From contig NZ_JVVM01000002.1 in assembly GCF_001054325.1 (NCBI RefSeq), positions 1-64,000 on the forward strand: a DNA stretch of 64,000 nucleotides, in the 5' to 3' direction. The notes beneath the pieces are model-generated. The model saw only the letters and a program-made list of their open reading frames with translations, was not told the origin of the DNA and did not search any database. Each line of letters starts with the position of its first letter. The stretch's first letter is position 1. This document shows, piece after piece, positions 9,157 through 17,858 of the stretch. Source of the DNA: Corynebacterium vitaeruminis. Its GTDB lineage: Bacteria; Actinomycetota; Actinomycetes; Mycobacteriales; Mycobacteriaceae. The translations under genes and the position numbers were made by a program.

Positions 9157-10422
9157 CTACGCCCGCTCCAGCACCGCGATGGTTTCAAAGTGATGGGTTA
9201 GACCAAATGCGTCTACGACCTCGATGTGCTTGAACCGGTAGCCGTGGTCAGCCCAGTACCGAGCATCTCGGGCGAAAGTCGCCGGATCGCAGCCGAAGTG
9301 AACCACCACGCGTGGCGTGGCCTCCGCAATTGCGGCAATGGCGTCCTTGCCAGTGCCGGTGCGCGGAGGGTCGAGAACGACGATGTCCGGATTTGGGGTG
9401 TCCTTATTAGCGGTTTCGCGGCGCACAACCTTGGTGACATCCCCGGTAACGAATCGGACTGGTGCCGATGGCGACGCATTCCCCCTGTGGTCGGCAGCAG
9501 TGAAGGCCTTACGTCCTGCCGCCGCTGCTGTGGCAAAACCCTCGACAGAGAGAATTGAGCCCTCAGCGTCCACTAGCTTGCGCAGTGCCGCCGCCAGAAC
9601 GCCTGCTCCGCCGTAGAGATCCCAAGCACAGGAGAAGGACTGGCCGGCCAACAGGTTAATGATGCGCGAGCCATAGAACTCAGGAGCATGGCGATGGGCT
9701 TGCCAGAAACCGGTAGTCGGAACATCAAAGGTAATGCCGTGAACAGTGTGCTGTGTGGTTGACTCACCTTCAATCACTGTTTGCTTTCGGTTCCGGCCAC
9801 TGCCGGAGACGTACACAGCGCTTCGGTTACCCGCTGCATCCATTGCCACATGGAGTTCTCCCGGCTTCGGCGTCTTGCGCCCTCTACCGCGAGCGGGCTC
9901 AGCTACGGGGATAGTTCCGGCCGTCGTAAAGCCAGCGATGAGATTGGGTACCGTCTGGGCGCACTCGGAGCCGATGACGAGCTCGTGGGAACGAGAACGA
10001 CGCAGACCGGCCCGCCCCTGGGAATCCACACCGAGACGCACGCGTGTTCGCCAGTGGGAAGTGGGCGCCAGTGGGAGGACATCGATAGCTGGCAGCTCGT
10101 CATCGTTAAAACGGCCAAGACGGCGCAGGCAATCGCTTAAAACGTCAACCTTGAGACCCGCAGCGTACTCCGGGTCAATAAAACCCCAGTCGCAGCACCC
10201 TGCGCCCTGTTGAGCTGCATCGCAGCTCTGAAAAATACGGTGCTCTGAGGCATCCAGAACCTCAACGACATTGCCGCGCCACAGCTTGGCATCTGGATTG
10301 GCGATCTCGACAACAACGCGTTCGCCGGGGATGCCACCGGTGACGAAACCGATGCGGCCGTCATAGCTGGCAATGAATTCTCCGCCGGCAGCGGGGCGGT
10401 CAATAGTCACTTCGATGTTCAC
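9157..10422 (-). CDS. TrmA/RlmD-family RNA (uracil-5-)-methyltransferase with TRAM domain
   Basis: The 421-residue enzyme should methylate C5 of a uridine in tRNA or rRNA using S-adenosylmethionine. An N-terminal TRAM domain covers about residues 1-60. Cysteines C67, C76 and C77 resemble the iron-sulfur site of the RumA/RlmD group. The SAM motif reads DLYGGAG, then LDPPRTG, and the catalytic cysteine is C378 in HFGCDP. The GTG at 10422 starts directly at the TRAM domain; the upstream in-frame extension crosses a terminator hairpin and is rejected. It corresponds to Rv2689c. Which uridine it modifies cannot be told. Confidence 0.85.
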   Translation of the reverse strand: MNIEVTIDRPAAGGEFIASYDGRIGFVTGGIPGERVVVEIANPDAKLWRGNVVEVLDASEHRIFQSCDAAQQGAGCCDWGFIDPEYAAGLKVDVLSDCLRRLGRFNDDELPAIDVLPLAPTSHWRTRVRLGVDSQGRAGLRRSRSHELVIGSECAQTVPNLIAGFTTAGTIPVAEPARGRGRKTPKPGELHVAMDAAGNRSAVYVSGSGRNRKQTVIEGESTTQHTVHGITFDVPTTGFWQAHRHAPEFYGSRIINLLAGQSFSCAWDLYGGAGVLAAALRKLVDAEGSILSVEGFATAAAAGRKAFTAADHRGNASPSAPVRFVTGDVTKVVRRETANKDTPNPDIVVLDPPRTGTGKDAIAAIAEATPRVVVHFGCDPATFARDARYWADHGYRFKHIEVVDAFGLTHHFETIAVLERA

Positions 10423-10450
10423 GCAGTGTGATACTACCCGCTGGGGACAG

Positions 10451-10476
10451 AAAAGCCGCCGTCGGGTGACGGCGGC
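10451..10476 (-). terminator. Intrinsic terminator for the DUF3710 gene
   Basis: A 9-bp GC-rich stem (10455-10463 with 10468-10476) has a 4-base loop and ends in TTTT on the minus strand. It lies between the DUF3710 gene and the methyltransferase gene, so the two have separate transcripts. Confidence 0.75.
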
Positions 10477-10556
10477 GTGCACGGCACAGTGTTGCCTGTA
10501 GGTGGCCTTCTTACCAGTCTGGCAACGAGATTTTCCCTGCTGACCCTGCGCTCTGA

Positions 10557-11336
10557 TCAGTTAGTGGAACCATCGGGGTTGATGCCGGTAGCTCCTGGCA
10601 CCTGTCCAGGCTCACCTTCAGCTTGAGCAGCCTGGGTCTGCTGCTGGTATGCCTGACGAATCTGCTCGGCCATCTGGGCCGGCAGAGTGACCGGAAGCGG
10701 CTGGCCTGCCGGCATCGGGTTCTCACCGCGAGAGACGAAGCTACGGGCGAGGACGCCACGGGCGAGGTCCGCAAGTTCCTCCGCCTGATCAGCCGGACCG
10801 GAGGCCGTCATGCGAAGCATCCAACGCGGGCCATCGGCGCCGATGATGCGCATTTCCATGTCGGAGGTGCGGCCTACGACTTCAGAACCCCACGGCCCCT
10901 GCTCGACGTGGACATCGAGACCATCCGACTCAAGGCCGTCCTTGATTTCCTGTGCGGACTCCTCCCAGAGGCCACCCGAAGTCGGAGCAGCAAATGCTAC
11001 AGGAGTTACGCGGCCGTGCTGAGTGGCGACGTGCAGCATGGTCGGACCTGTCGGCCCCATCTCCACCTGAATATCTCCCACGTGAGGAATGGGCAGCAGC
11101 ATCGAACCGAGGTTTAGGCTGGCCTTCGCGAAGTCGGAGAAATCAAACTGCGTCGGGCTAGCGCTGTTGATATCGAACGGGCCGTTTGCCGGTGCATTCT
11201 CCGCGGTGGTCTCCGGCGCGTCGTCCTGCACGGTTTCGGCAGCGTCCTCCGGAGCTGGCGCCGCAGACTCGGTGGTAGCAGCCTCAGCCTCAGCAGTTGG
11301 GTCTTCTGACTGGTTCTTCTTTCCAAATGGCCACAT
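10557..11336 (-). CDS. DUF3710 family protein
   Basis: The 259-residue protein belongs to a conserved actinobacterial family of unknown function (Rv2696c type). It opens with MWPFGKK, followed by about 50 residues rich in Ala, Glu and Thr that look disordered, then the conserved domain from about residue 55 to 230, and a Gln/Gly/Pro tail. No catalytic motif or membrane span is seen. It sits downstream of dut on the same strand, as in mycobacteria, with about 120 bases between. Confidence 0.8.
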   Translation of the reverse strand: MWPFGKKNQSEDPTAEAEAATTESAAPAPEDAAETVQDDAPETTAENAPANGPFDINSASPTQFDFSDFAKASLNLGSMLLPIPHVGDIQVEMGPTGPTMLHVATQHGRVTPVAFAAPTSGGLWEESAQEIKDGLESDGLDVHVEQGPWGSEVVGRTSDMEMRIIGADGPRWMLRMTASGPADQAEELADLARGVLARSFVSRGENPMPAGQPLPVTLPAQMAEQIRQAYQQQTQAAQAEGEPGQVPGATGINPDGSTN

Positions 11337-11459
11337 GGTGGTTTATTGACACCTCGCTAAAAGAAATTTTTGAAAAAGGAAAAGCTTTTGTAAACGCTGT
11401 ATTGAGCTCTTCACGCATTGAACCACACTTGGCGGGGTTCTCGCGCTGTCAGAGACGTT

Positions 11460-11912
11460 TTAGAGAGTGGTTGATACCCCAGTCGACCCGTGGCCGCCAG
11501 CACCACGTTCCGTTTCATCGAGCTCGTCGACTTCGACCATCGGGCAGAGCTCCACTTTTTGCACGACCAACTGGGCAATTCGATCGCCCTTGACAATCTC
11601 CACCGCATTGTTCGGGTCCAAGTTGATTAGGCAAACTTTGATTTCACCGCGATAGCCGGCATCAATTGTGCCGGGGGCGTTCACGATGGATAGCCCCTTT
11701 TTAAAGGCCAAGCCGGAGCGCGGATGAACCAACCCCACCGTGCCTGCCGGCAATGCAATAGCAATACCTGTACCTACGAGCGCCCGCTGCCCCGGTGCTA
11801 GGACGACATCCTCCACGGAGCTCAGATCCACTCCGGCATCATCAGCATGCGCACGTTGCGGAATCACTGCATCCTTATCGAGCTTTTTCACTCGTACCGG
11901 GGCATAAGTCAT
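11460..11912 (-). CDS. dut: dUTP diphosphatase
   Basis: The 150-residue trimeric dUTPase cleaves dUTP to dUMP and keeps uracil out of DNA. The five conserved motifs can be followed: ADDAGVDL (motif 1), HPRSGLA (2), [10 protein letters not shown] (3, with the catalytic Asp), GDRIAQLV (4) and the C-terminal [10 protein letters not shown] loop (5), which closes over the nucleotide. Length is typical. The ATG is at 11912, divergent from the DUF3093 gene. Confidence 0.97.
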   Translation of the reverse strand: MTYAPVRVKKLDKDAVIPQRAHADDAGVDLSSVEDVVLAPGQRALVGTGIAIALPAGTVGLVHPRSGLAFKKGLSIVNAPGTIDAGYRGEIKVCLINLDPNNAVEIVKGDRIAQLVVQKVELCPMVEVDELDETERGAGGHGSTGVSTTL

Positions 11913-12003
11913 GACCTTGTATGTCCTTCACTGTCGCGTCTTCTAAGAACCGCTCTTCGGCCTTGTCAGTACCGAGCATAGCCGTGCCCTAGAATGAATA
12001 ATC

Positions 12004-12555
12004 GTGAGTGGAAAAGATAACCTGCAGCCTCGTCGCGACGACAGCTCGGCACCCGTCTCTGATGGTGCGGCAATGCCAATGAGCTCGAGTGGAGATTCAT
12101 CGATTGTCTATTCCGAAAAGCTCTGGGTTCCCTGGTGGTTCTGGGCACTCGGCGCTGCTGCTGTTTTCGTGTGTACGGCCCAGATTGGCTTTAATCGTTC
12201 ACCGATTTGGCTTGTTATCGGCGGCATTATCTGTCTGGCTGTAGGCGTGTGGGTGCTTTTGACTATGTCGAAGACCACGGTGTCTGTGGAAGTGGATAGC
12301 ACAGGTGAGCACTGGCTCCACGCCGACACGGCAGTTCTGCCGGCATCGGTTGTTGCCAAATCCCTGGTGGTCCCGAAGTCCGCGCAACGCAATGCATTGG
12401 GCCGTCAGCTCGATCCGGCAGCTTTCCTGGTTACGCACACGTGGATTCCCACGATGGTGCTGCTCGTTTTGGACGATCCAGACGACCCCACCCCCTATTG
12501 GCTGGTCTCCACCCGCCGTCCAGAGGCACTGCTTGACAGCCTCTTCGACCGCTAG
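12004..12555 (+). CDS. DUF3093 family membrane protein
   Basis: This 183-residue protein has a polar N-terminus of about 40 residues and two adjacent hydrophobic segments (about 45-63 and 68-87). A soluble domain follows that contains a conserved WLVSTRRP segment near the end. It is the Rv2698 type, of unknown function, divergently placed next to dut as in mycobacteria. The GTG at 12004 is the only start giving the usual N-terminus. A terminator lies 15 bases after the stop. Confidence 0.78.
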   Translation: MSGKDNLQPRRDDSSAPVSDGAAMPMSSSGDSSIVYSEKLWVPWWFWALGAAAVFVCTAQIGFNRSPIWLVIGGIICLAVGVWVLLTMSKTTVSVEVDSTGEHWLHADTAVLPASVVAKSLVVPKSAQRNALGRQLDPAAFLVTHTWIPTMVLLVLDDPDDPTPYWLVSTRRPEALLDSLFDR

Positions 12556-12570
12556 GTCGCAATCTTTCCC

Positions 12571-12633
12571 CGCCGCTACACGCTTGACGACGGCCCCAGC
12601 GCCATCGCCGTAATCGCGCTAGCGGCGGTTTTT
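12571..12633 (+). terminator. Terminator after the DUF3093 gene, with the repeated 11-mer in its loop
   Basis: Nine bases (12571-12579) pair with 12620-12628, followed by five T. The 40-base loop contains one copy of GCTTGACGACG (12583-12593). Confidence 0.6.
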
Positions 12634-12668
12634 CCTTTTGCCAGGAACTTGTGCGGGTTGAACGGGGA

Positions 12669-12965
12669 CTAAGCACAGTCCTGGCAGATGGGGAACCCAT
12701 CACCGTTATCGACCGCAATCATCGAGCGGTGCATCACCATGAAACAGGAGCCACAGGTGAATTCGTCCGCGCCCTTCGGGGCAACGTCCATATCGAATTC
12801 TTCACCCGCGATGTCGGCTACCGGCAACTCGAACGGCTCGACAATTTCACCGTCGTCGGTATCGTCGATTTCCTTTTCGGCAGATGCAGCCTGAAGGCCC
12901 TCGAGGGAATCGGTCTCCAGCTCTTCGGTTTCACGAGTACGCGGGGCATCGTAGTTTACAGCCAT
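12669..12965 (-). CDS. DUF4193 family zinc-ribbon-like protein
   Basis: The 98-residue protein is strongly acidic in the first two thirds and ends in a conserved C-x2-C...C-x2-C arrangement (CGSCF near residue 72 and CQDC at the C-terminus), which should bind zinc. It is the Rv2699c type, conserved across actinobacteria next to dut and sigA. Function is unknown. Its small size and acidic-plus-zinc build would suit a transcription or RNA polymerase accessory role, but that is inference. Confidence 0.82.
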   Translation of the reverse strand: MAVNYDAPRTRETEELETDSLEGLQAASAEKEIDDTDDGEIVEPFELPVADIAGEEFDMDVAPKGADEFTCGSCFMVMHRSMIAVDNGDGFPICQDCA

Positions 12966-13158
12966 GTCCCAAACCTTCTTTCTGGACCTTTTCTAGACAT
13001 TGTGAACTGACTTTTCTCGGACAATACAACGCCTTGAGACGATTGACATGTCGTATTCTCCAGCGTCTTTCTCAGCGGATATTAAGGCAATTCACGCAAT
13101 CTGTCATCTCTGCAGGTCACCATAGGTTTCTAGGTCGATTAGCCGAGAAGAAGATAAC

Positions 13159-13776
13159 ATGATGACTATGAGTTCAGGCCCCGCAAGCACCTCAAGAGCA
13201 TCACATCGACGAAAAATTGTTCCCTACGTGGTGCTTTCCGTGGTCGCTATAGCAATTACCGCGACGTCGTGGGTACTGGCTTTCCGCAGCCAGCCGACTA
13301 GTTACCCGGTGTCCTGTTCCCTCCCCTCAGCTGGTACCCCTGTTTCCTCAACCACTCTGATTGGTGAACACGTCGTTCCACCATCTGATGTCCATGTGCG
13401 CGTTTATAACGCGAACGGCAAAGTCGGCCAGGCCACGACCGTCGCCGAACAGTTGCGACAGCTCGATTTCGTTCTCGATGAGCAGGTTCCTTACGGCAAC
13501 GACCCGATTGTGGAGAACCAGGATCTCAGTTGCTTCGGCCAGCTGCGTTTCGGCCAGGAGTTCAGTGGCCACGCTGCAGCGCTTCACGCCCTCTTCCCCT
13601 GTTTCGAGCTCATCCACGATGGCCGCCCAGATGCAACTGTCGATGTGTCGTTAGGTGGGGGATTCAAGGAGCTCGACGTAGCCAGCCAAGCAGAGGAGAC
13701 GATGGCCGCCTTAAACCGTGGTGAGCAGGCTGACCTCGAGGGGCTGGCTTCCTTGCGCTCCAGCACCTGCTCCTAG
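13159..13776 (+). CDS. LytR C-terminal domain protein, Cei-like envelope integrity protein
   Basis: The 205-residue protein has a short basic N-terminus, one membrane anchor (about residues 22-41) and an exported LytR_C domain covering VRVYNANGKVGQA and the rest. Mycobacterial Rv2700 (Cei) has this build and this place before suhB, and is needed for envelope integrity. Cysteines at about 53, 116, 144 and 204 could form disulfides outside the cell. ATG 13159 is used; ATG 13162 or 13168 would shorten it slightly. It converges on suhB with a 9-base gap. Confidence 0.78.
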   Translation: MMTMSSGPASTSRASHRRKIVPYVVLSVVAIAITATSWVLAFRSQPTSYPVSCSLPSAGTPVSSTTLIGEHVVPPSDVHVRVYNANGKVGQATTVAEQLRQLDFVLDEQVPYGNDPIVENQDLSCFGQLRFGQEFSGHAAALHALFPCFELIHDGRPDATVDVSLGGGFKELDVASQAEETMAALNRGEQADLEGLASLRSSTCS

Positions 13777-13785
13777 GCCGATGCC

Positions 13786-14763
13786 CTAAGGCCGAGCCTG
13801 CGCGACCGCGCCATCCAACGCATCGAAGAACGCATCGGCTACTCCAGGACTCGCCGCGCTGACAACGTAATCGAGTGGGTCTCCCTCCGGCCGGCCAGCA
13901 GCGTGGGCACACTGAGTGAATTCAGGAACCCTAAGCTTTGCTCCTGCTTCAGCCGCAATCAGCGCACCTGCTGCATAGTCCCAAATCTTGATGTCGTGCT
14001 CGTAATACGCATCAACACGACCGTGCGCCACCATGCACAGATCCAGCGCCGCCGATCCCATGCGACGAATATCTCGACACTCCCCCAGCAACTGCGACGC
14101 TATACGACCCTGCACCTGCCGGAGGCTAGCGGAATAGCTGAATCCCGTTGCCACAAGGGTTTTCTCCAGCTCGGCCGTTGGTGAACAATTAAGCGCCTGC
14201 ACCGTACCGTCCCACCGAGAAACCTGAGCGCCCTCTCCCTTTGCTGCGCTATAAATCTCGCCTGAGGCGACATTTACTACCGCTCCGGCCACTACTTCAT
14301 GGCCTACGGCGCAGGCGATACTTACGGCAAAGTTGGGCAGACCGTAGAGGAAATTCACCGTACCGTCGATGGGGTCTACAATCCAGGTCACCGCTTCGCC
14401 CTCGTCGGCCGTCTGCGCTGGGGAACTGGCGCCGTCGTCAAGCCCTCCTTCTTCGCCCACAATGCAATCGGTGCTGCTAAAAGTCTTGATGAGCGCACGA
14501 ATGAGCTCCTCGGATTCGCGGTCGACGATTGTGACAGGGTCCACGGCGGAGGTCTTAGTTTCGGAGCTGGCTAAAACCCCGTCGGAGCCGAGTTCGGCAC
14601 GGCGGCGGACGATATGCGCCGAGGCTGCGCGTGCGATGAGTACCGCACGAGCACGCAATTCACTGCCGCTGGGGCGCGCGGACCCCGGATTACTCTGCGC
14701 AATAAATAGCTCATTACCTGCGGTGTTAGCGGTTTTCTCGGTGCTATGCGAATTATTGCTCAT
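13786..14763 (-). CDS. suhB: Inositol monophosphatase family protein
   Basis: The 325-residue protein carries the family metal-binding motifs: GEEGG, DPIDGTVNF and, near the C-terminus, WDYAAG. It should hydrolyse inositol-1-phosphate or a related sugar phosphate with Mg2+; in corynebacteria myo-inositol feeds mycothiol and phosphatidylinositol. The first 50 residues are a poorly conserved Ser/Asn/Ala extension. ATG 14763 is preferred because the longer reading is antisense to ppgK. The two genes diverge with 34 bases between their starts. The exact substrate is not fixed by sequence. Confidence 0.88.
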   Translation of the reverse strand: MSNNSHSTEKTANTAGNELFIAQSNPGSARPSGSELRARAVLIARAASAHIVRRRAELGSDGVLASSETKTSAVDPVTIVDRESEELIRALIKTFSSTDCIVGEEGGLDDGASSPAQTADEGEAVTWIVDPIDGTVNFLYGLPNFAVSIACAVGHEVVAGAVVNVASGEIYSAAKGEGAQVSRWDGTVQALNCSPTAELEKTLVATGFSYSASLRQVQGRIASQLLGECRDIRRMGSAALDLCMVAHGRVDAYYEHDIKIWDYAAGALIAAEAGAKLRVPEFTQCAHAAGRPEGDPLDYVVSAASPGVADAFFDALDGAVAQARP

Positions 14764-14797
14764 GCTCCCATTGTGTGCGTTTCGTACAATTTCAGCT

Positions 14798-15553
14798 ATG
14801 GGACAACGAATTGGATTTGGCATCGATGTCGGAGGCTCGGGAATCAAGGGTGGTCGCGTGAACCTTGATACTGGGCAGCTCATTGGCGACCGCATCAAGA
14901 TTTTCACGCCGCAGCCGGCGACTCCGGAAGCGGTTGCGAAGACCATTGCGGAAATTGTGGACATTGCGCAGTGGGATTCCGATGTAGGCATCACCATTCC
15001 TTCCGTCGTCCAGAACCAAATAGCACTGCTGGCTGCCAATATTGACGATTCATGGGTCGATACAAACTGCCAAGAGCTCTTCGCTAAGCACCTGCCCAAC
15101 AATAAGGCGCACGTGCTTAACGACGCTGACGCTGCCGGCCTTGCTGAAGTCCAGTTCGGCGATCCCGATAACAAGACCGGCGCGGTACTGCTGCTGACTT
15201 TCGGCACCGGAATCGGCTCCGCGCTTATTCATGACGGACTGCTCTACCCCAATTCGGAGTTGGGTCACCTCATCATTGATGGCATGGAGGCCGAGCACTT
15301 TGCATCGGCACGAGTTAAAGATGTCGAAGCACTCGGCTTCGAAGAGTGGGCTGAGCGAGTTAGCAAGGTCTTAAAGACGTATGAGGCACTGTTTTGGCCG
15401 TCGAGGATTATCGTCGGCGGCGGAATCAGTCGCGAGCACGAAAAGTGGATTCCGCTGTTGACATGTAAGGCTCCAGTTGTCCCCGCAAGTCTGGATAATA
15501 ATGCGGGTATTGCCGGGGCGGCCTTTGCAGCTGAACAGGGGCTTTACCCTTAA
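14798..15553 (+). CDS. ppgK: Polyphosphate glucokinase
   Basis: This 251-residue ROK-type kinase phosphorylates glucose, using polyphosphate or ATP. GIDVGGSGIKGG at residues 6-17 is the phosphate-1 motif, FGTGIGSAL is the phosphate-2 motif, and the acidic NDADAAG segment contains the catalytic Asp. Length matches the family (about 250-270). It lies directly before sigA, as in C. glutamicum and M. tuberculosis (Rv2702). It supplies glucose-6-phosphate when glucose enters without PTS phosphorylation. One copy of the repeated 11-mer lies inside it (15115-15125). Confidence 0.95.
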   Translation: MGQRIGFGIDVGGSGIKGGRVNLDTGQLIGDRIKIFTPQPATPEAVAKTIAEIVDIAQWDSDVGITIPSVVQNQIALLAANIDDSWVDTNCQELFAKHLPNNKAHVLNDADAAGLAEVQFGDPDNKTGAVLLLTFGTGIGSALIHDGLLYPNSELGHLIIDGMEAEHFASARVKDVEALGFEEWAERVSKVLKTYEALFWPSRIIVGGGISREHEKWIPLLTCKAPVVPASLDNNAGIAGAAFAAEQGLYP

Positions 15554-15948
15554 GCAGGCGCATTCTTAGTATGGGGATTGCTGCCAGGGTGGCGGGCTTG
15601 ACACATAGTGGAAGCCATGCCCCGTGGCGGCGATTTTCAGAATTGGTTTACAATAAGAAGTTGACTCACGGCAAGGTTGAATAATCAACAGGCTCGAGGA
15701 GGATTGGGAAATCGAATTCAAGCACACCGCTTAGATGAGGGTTTTCACCGATTACTTCTTCGCTAGGAGCCAGAAAAGCAACACTGATGACCGTGGCACG
15801 AAAAGGTCAGCTCCGAATGTTTCCCATTCGGCTAGTTGGCTATAGACGAAGTAAAGGCGCACCACTGGCGCGTTGAGCTTCTCTCTATCCGAGAGGAGCT
15901 GGCGGCGACATTGGCGGCGCACACAACGTACATCGTGAAAGGGCGTTC
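15554..15948 (+). other. Gene-free leader region before sigA
   Basis: About 395 bases without a convincing gene. A TACAAT at 15649-15654 could be a -10 box, but no matching -35 is visible. GAGGAGG at 15696-15702 looks like a ribosome site and is followed one base later by a TTG opening a 20-codon frame, too close to be credible. A small hairpin (CTCTC/GAGAG) lies near 15880-15897. The length suggests a long 5' leader for sigA. Confidence 0.4.
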
Positions 15949-17496
15949 GTGGCAGGCAACGAACTGGGGCAAGCTCAGGACCAATCCACCGGGAGTGGCA
16001 CCGGTTCAGCTACTCCTGCAAAGAAGGCTGTAAAGAAGGCCATTAAGAAGGCAGTGAAGAAGACCGTGGCAAAGAAGACTGCTGCGAAGAAAACTGCTGC
16101 CAAAAAGACAGCTGCTAAAAAGACGGCGGCGAAAAAGACTACCGCTAAGAAGACAGCTGCCAAAAAGACCGTGAAGAAGGCAGCCAAGAAGTCGGCAGCT
16201 AAGAAGACCACGCGTAAGGCCGCTGCCAAGAAGGCACCTAAGCGGGCAACGGCCGCAAAGGCCACTGCAGCTAAGGCTGCTGCGGCTAAGGCGAAGGACG
16301 CTCAGGCTCTCGACGCTACTGAGAACGAGGAGCTCGAGGACGAGGATCTCGACCACGACCTGGAGCAAGAGCGGGACTACGACCCGGATCTGGATGATGA
16401 TCTCGAAGACGACAATCTTCATGATGATCTGGATGACGACGACCTCGAAGACGACGACCTCGACGATGATGAAGAGGACGACGAAGAAGAGGACGACGAG
16501 GACGAGGGCGATGAGGTCTGGAACGAGGACGAATCAGCTCGTCTGCGTCAAGCCCGCAAGGATGCTGCTCTCACTGCGTCCGCTGACTCCGTCCGCGCCT
16601 ACCTCAAGCAGATCGGTAAGGTCGCACTGCTGACCGCCGAGGAAGAGGTTAGCCTGGCTAAGCGCATCGAAGCCGGACTGTACGCGCAGTTCAAGATTGA
16701 CGAGGCCAAGGAGGCCGGCGAGCGCATCGCCTACGCGCAGAAGCGCGACTTGCGCGAAATTTCTCGTGATGGCCAGCGTGCTAAGAACCATCTGCTGGAG
16801 GCCAATCTCCGTCTCGTGGTTTCTCTGGCGAAGCGCTACACCGGCCGCGGCATGGCTTTCCTTGACCTTATTCAAGAGGGCAACCTCGGCCTGATTCGCG
16901 CTGTCGAGAAATTCGACTACACCAAGGGCTACAAGTTCTCCACTTACGCAACGTGGTGGATTCGCCAGGCCATCACGCGTGCAATGGCTGACCAGGCTCG
17001 AACCATTCGTATTCCGGTTCACATGGTCGAGGTCATTAATAAGCTCGGCCGTATTCAACGTGAGCTGCTCCAGGATCTGGGCCGAGAGCCCACCCCGGAA
17101 GAGCTCGCTAAGGAGATGGATATCACCGAGGAAAAGGTTCTCGAGATTCAGCAGTACGCTCGTGAGCCGATTTCGCTGGACCAGACCATCGGTGACGAGG
17201 GCGACTCTCAGCTCGGTGACTTCATTGAGGACTCCGAGGCAGTCATCGCCGTTGACGCCGTCAGCTTCACGCTCCTCCAAGATCAGCTTGGCGACGTCCT
17301 AGAGACACTCTCCGAACGTGAAGCCGGTGTCGTCCGTCTGCGCTTTGGCCTTACCGACGGCATGCCACGTACTCTCGACGAGATTGGCCAGGTCTACGGT
17401 GTGACGCGCGAGCGCATCCGTCAGATTGAGTCCAAGACGATGTCCAAGCTGCGTCACCCATCGCGTTCGCAGGTGCTGCGCGACTACTTGGAGTAA
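15949..17496 (+). CDS. sigA: Primary RNA polymerase sigma factor SigA
   Basis: The 515-residue housekeeping sigma factor directs RNA polymerase to -10/-35 promoters. Regions can be followed: 1.2 ([11 protein letters not shown], from about residue 205), 2 ([19 protein letters not shown] to the [14 protein letters not shown] helix), 3 ([10 protein letters not shown] onward) and 4 ([21 protein letters not shown]), ending at DYLE. The N-terminus is unusual: residues 24-120 are Lys/Ala repeats like a histone tail, and about 125-190 are almost all Asp/Glu. Such extensions occur in actinobacterial SigA. The GTG at 15949 follows GAAAGGG. The paralogue sigB is 8 kb downstream. Confidence 0.97.
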   Translation: MAGNELGQAQDQSTGSGTGSATPAKKAVKKAIKKAVKKTVAKKTAAKKTAAKKTAAKKTAAKKTTAKKTAAKKTVKKAAKKSAAKKTTRKAAAKKAPKRATAAKATAAKAAAAKAKDAQALDATENEELEDEDLDHDLEQERDYDPDLDDDLEDDNLHDDLDDDDLEDDDLDDDEEDDEEEDDEDEGDEVWNEDESARLRQARKDAALTASADSVRAYLKQIGKVALLTAEEEVSLAKRIEAGLYAQFKIDEAKEAGERIAYAQKRDLREISRDGQRAKNHLLEANLRLVVSLAKRYTGRGMAFLDLIQEGNLGLIRAVEKFDYTKGYKFSTYATWWIRQAITRAMADQARTIRIPVHMVEVINKLGRIQRELLQDLGREPTPEELAKEMDITEEKVLEIQQYAREPISLDQTIGDEGDSQLGDFIEDSEAVIAVDAVSFTLLQDQLGDVLETLSEREAGVVRLRFGLTDGMPRTLDEIGQVYGVTRERIRQIESKTMSKLRHPSRSQVLRDYLE

Positions 17497-17541
17497 CGCT
17501 TTCACTTGGAGCAGTTCGTGGGGCTAACAGCTAAACCCAAA

Positions 17542-17590
17542 AATCGGGCTTGAATGAGGTTTCACACCTTATTCGGGCCCGATTCTCTTT
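17542..17590 (+). terminator. Strong intrinsic terminator after sigA
   Basis: A 19-bp stem with three G-T pairs (17542-17560 with 17566-17584) has a 5-base loop and ends in CTCTTT. It begins 45 bases after the sigA stop. Confidence 0.85.
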
Positions 17591-17858
17591 AGGGGGGGCA
17601 GGGCTATCGGGTTAGTGACTGCATTTATGGCGGGCGACGGCAGGACAATACGAGTTAGTGACCGCGCTTATAGCAAAATTGGGCCGAAAAATTGCCTGAA
17701 AGTGCTATAAACTCACACAGTTTCACATTTGCAGCCCAAAGCCCCGGACCACCACAGTGGAACGGGGCGAGGGGGAATCTAAGCAACGCTAGGCGAAACA
17801 GTCCGGTGGGGCTCCAACGTAGTGCCCCACCATCCGCTACCGGCTATTGAATACCCCG
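17591..17858. repeat. Repeat-bearing intergenic region after sigA
   Basis: No gene is seen. Two copies of an 18-base word beginning GTTAGTGAC (17611-17628 and 17654-17671) match at 15 of 18 positions, 43 bases apart. The second copy runs into an inverted repeat, TTATAGCA at 17668-17675 with TGCTATAA at 17703-17710. Nothing else is recognised. Confidence 0.5.

Noticed and set aside
15975..16422. Hydrophobic-looking minus-strand frames opposite the start of sigA
   Set aside because: They are the complement of AAG/GCT repeats, giving Leu/Ala/Phe runs; no independent evidence of coding.
16394..16520. GACGACGAC-rich run as further copies of the 11-mer
   Set aside because: It is Asp codon repetition and lacks the GCTT half.
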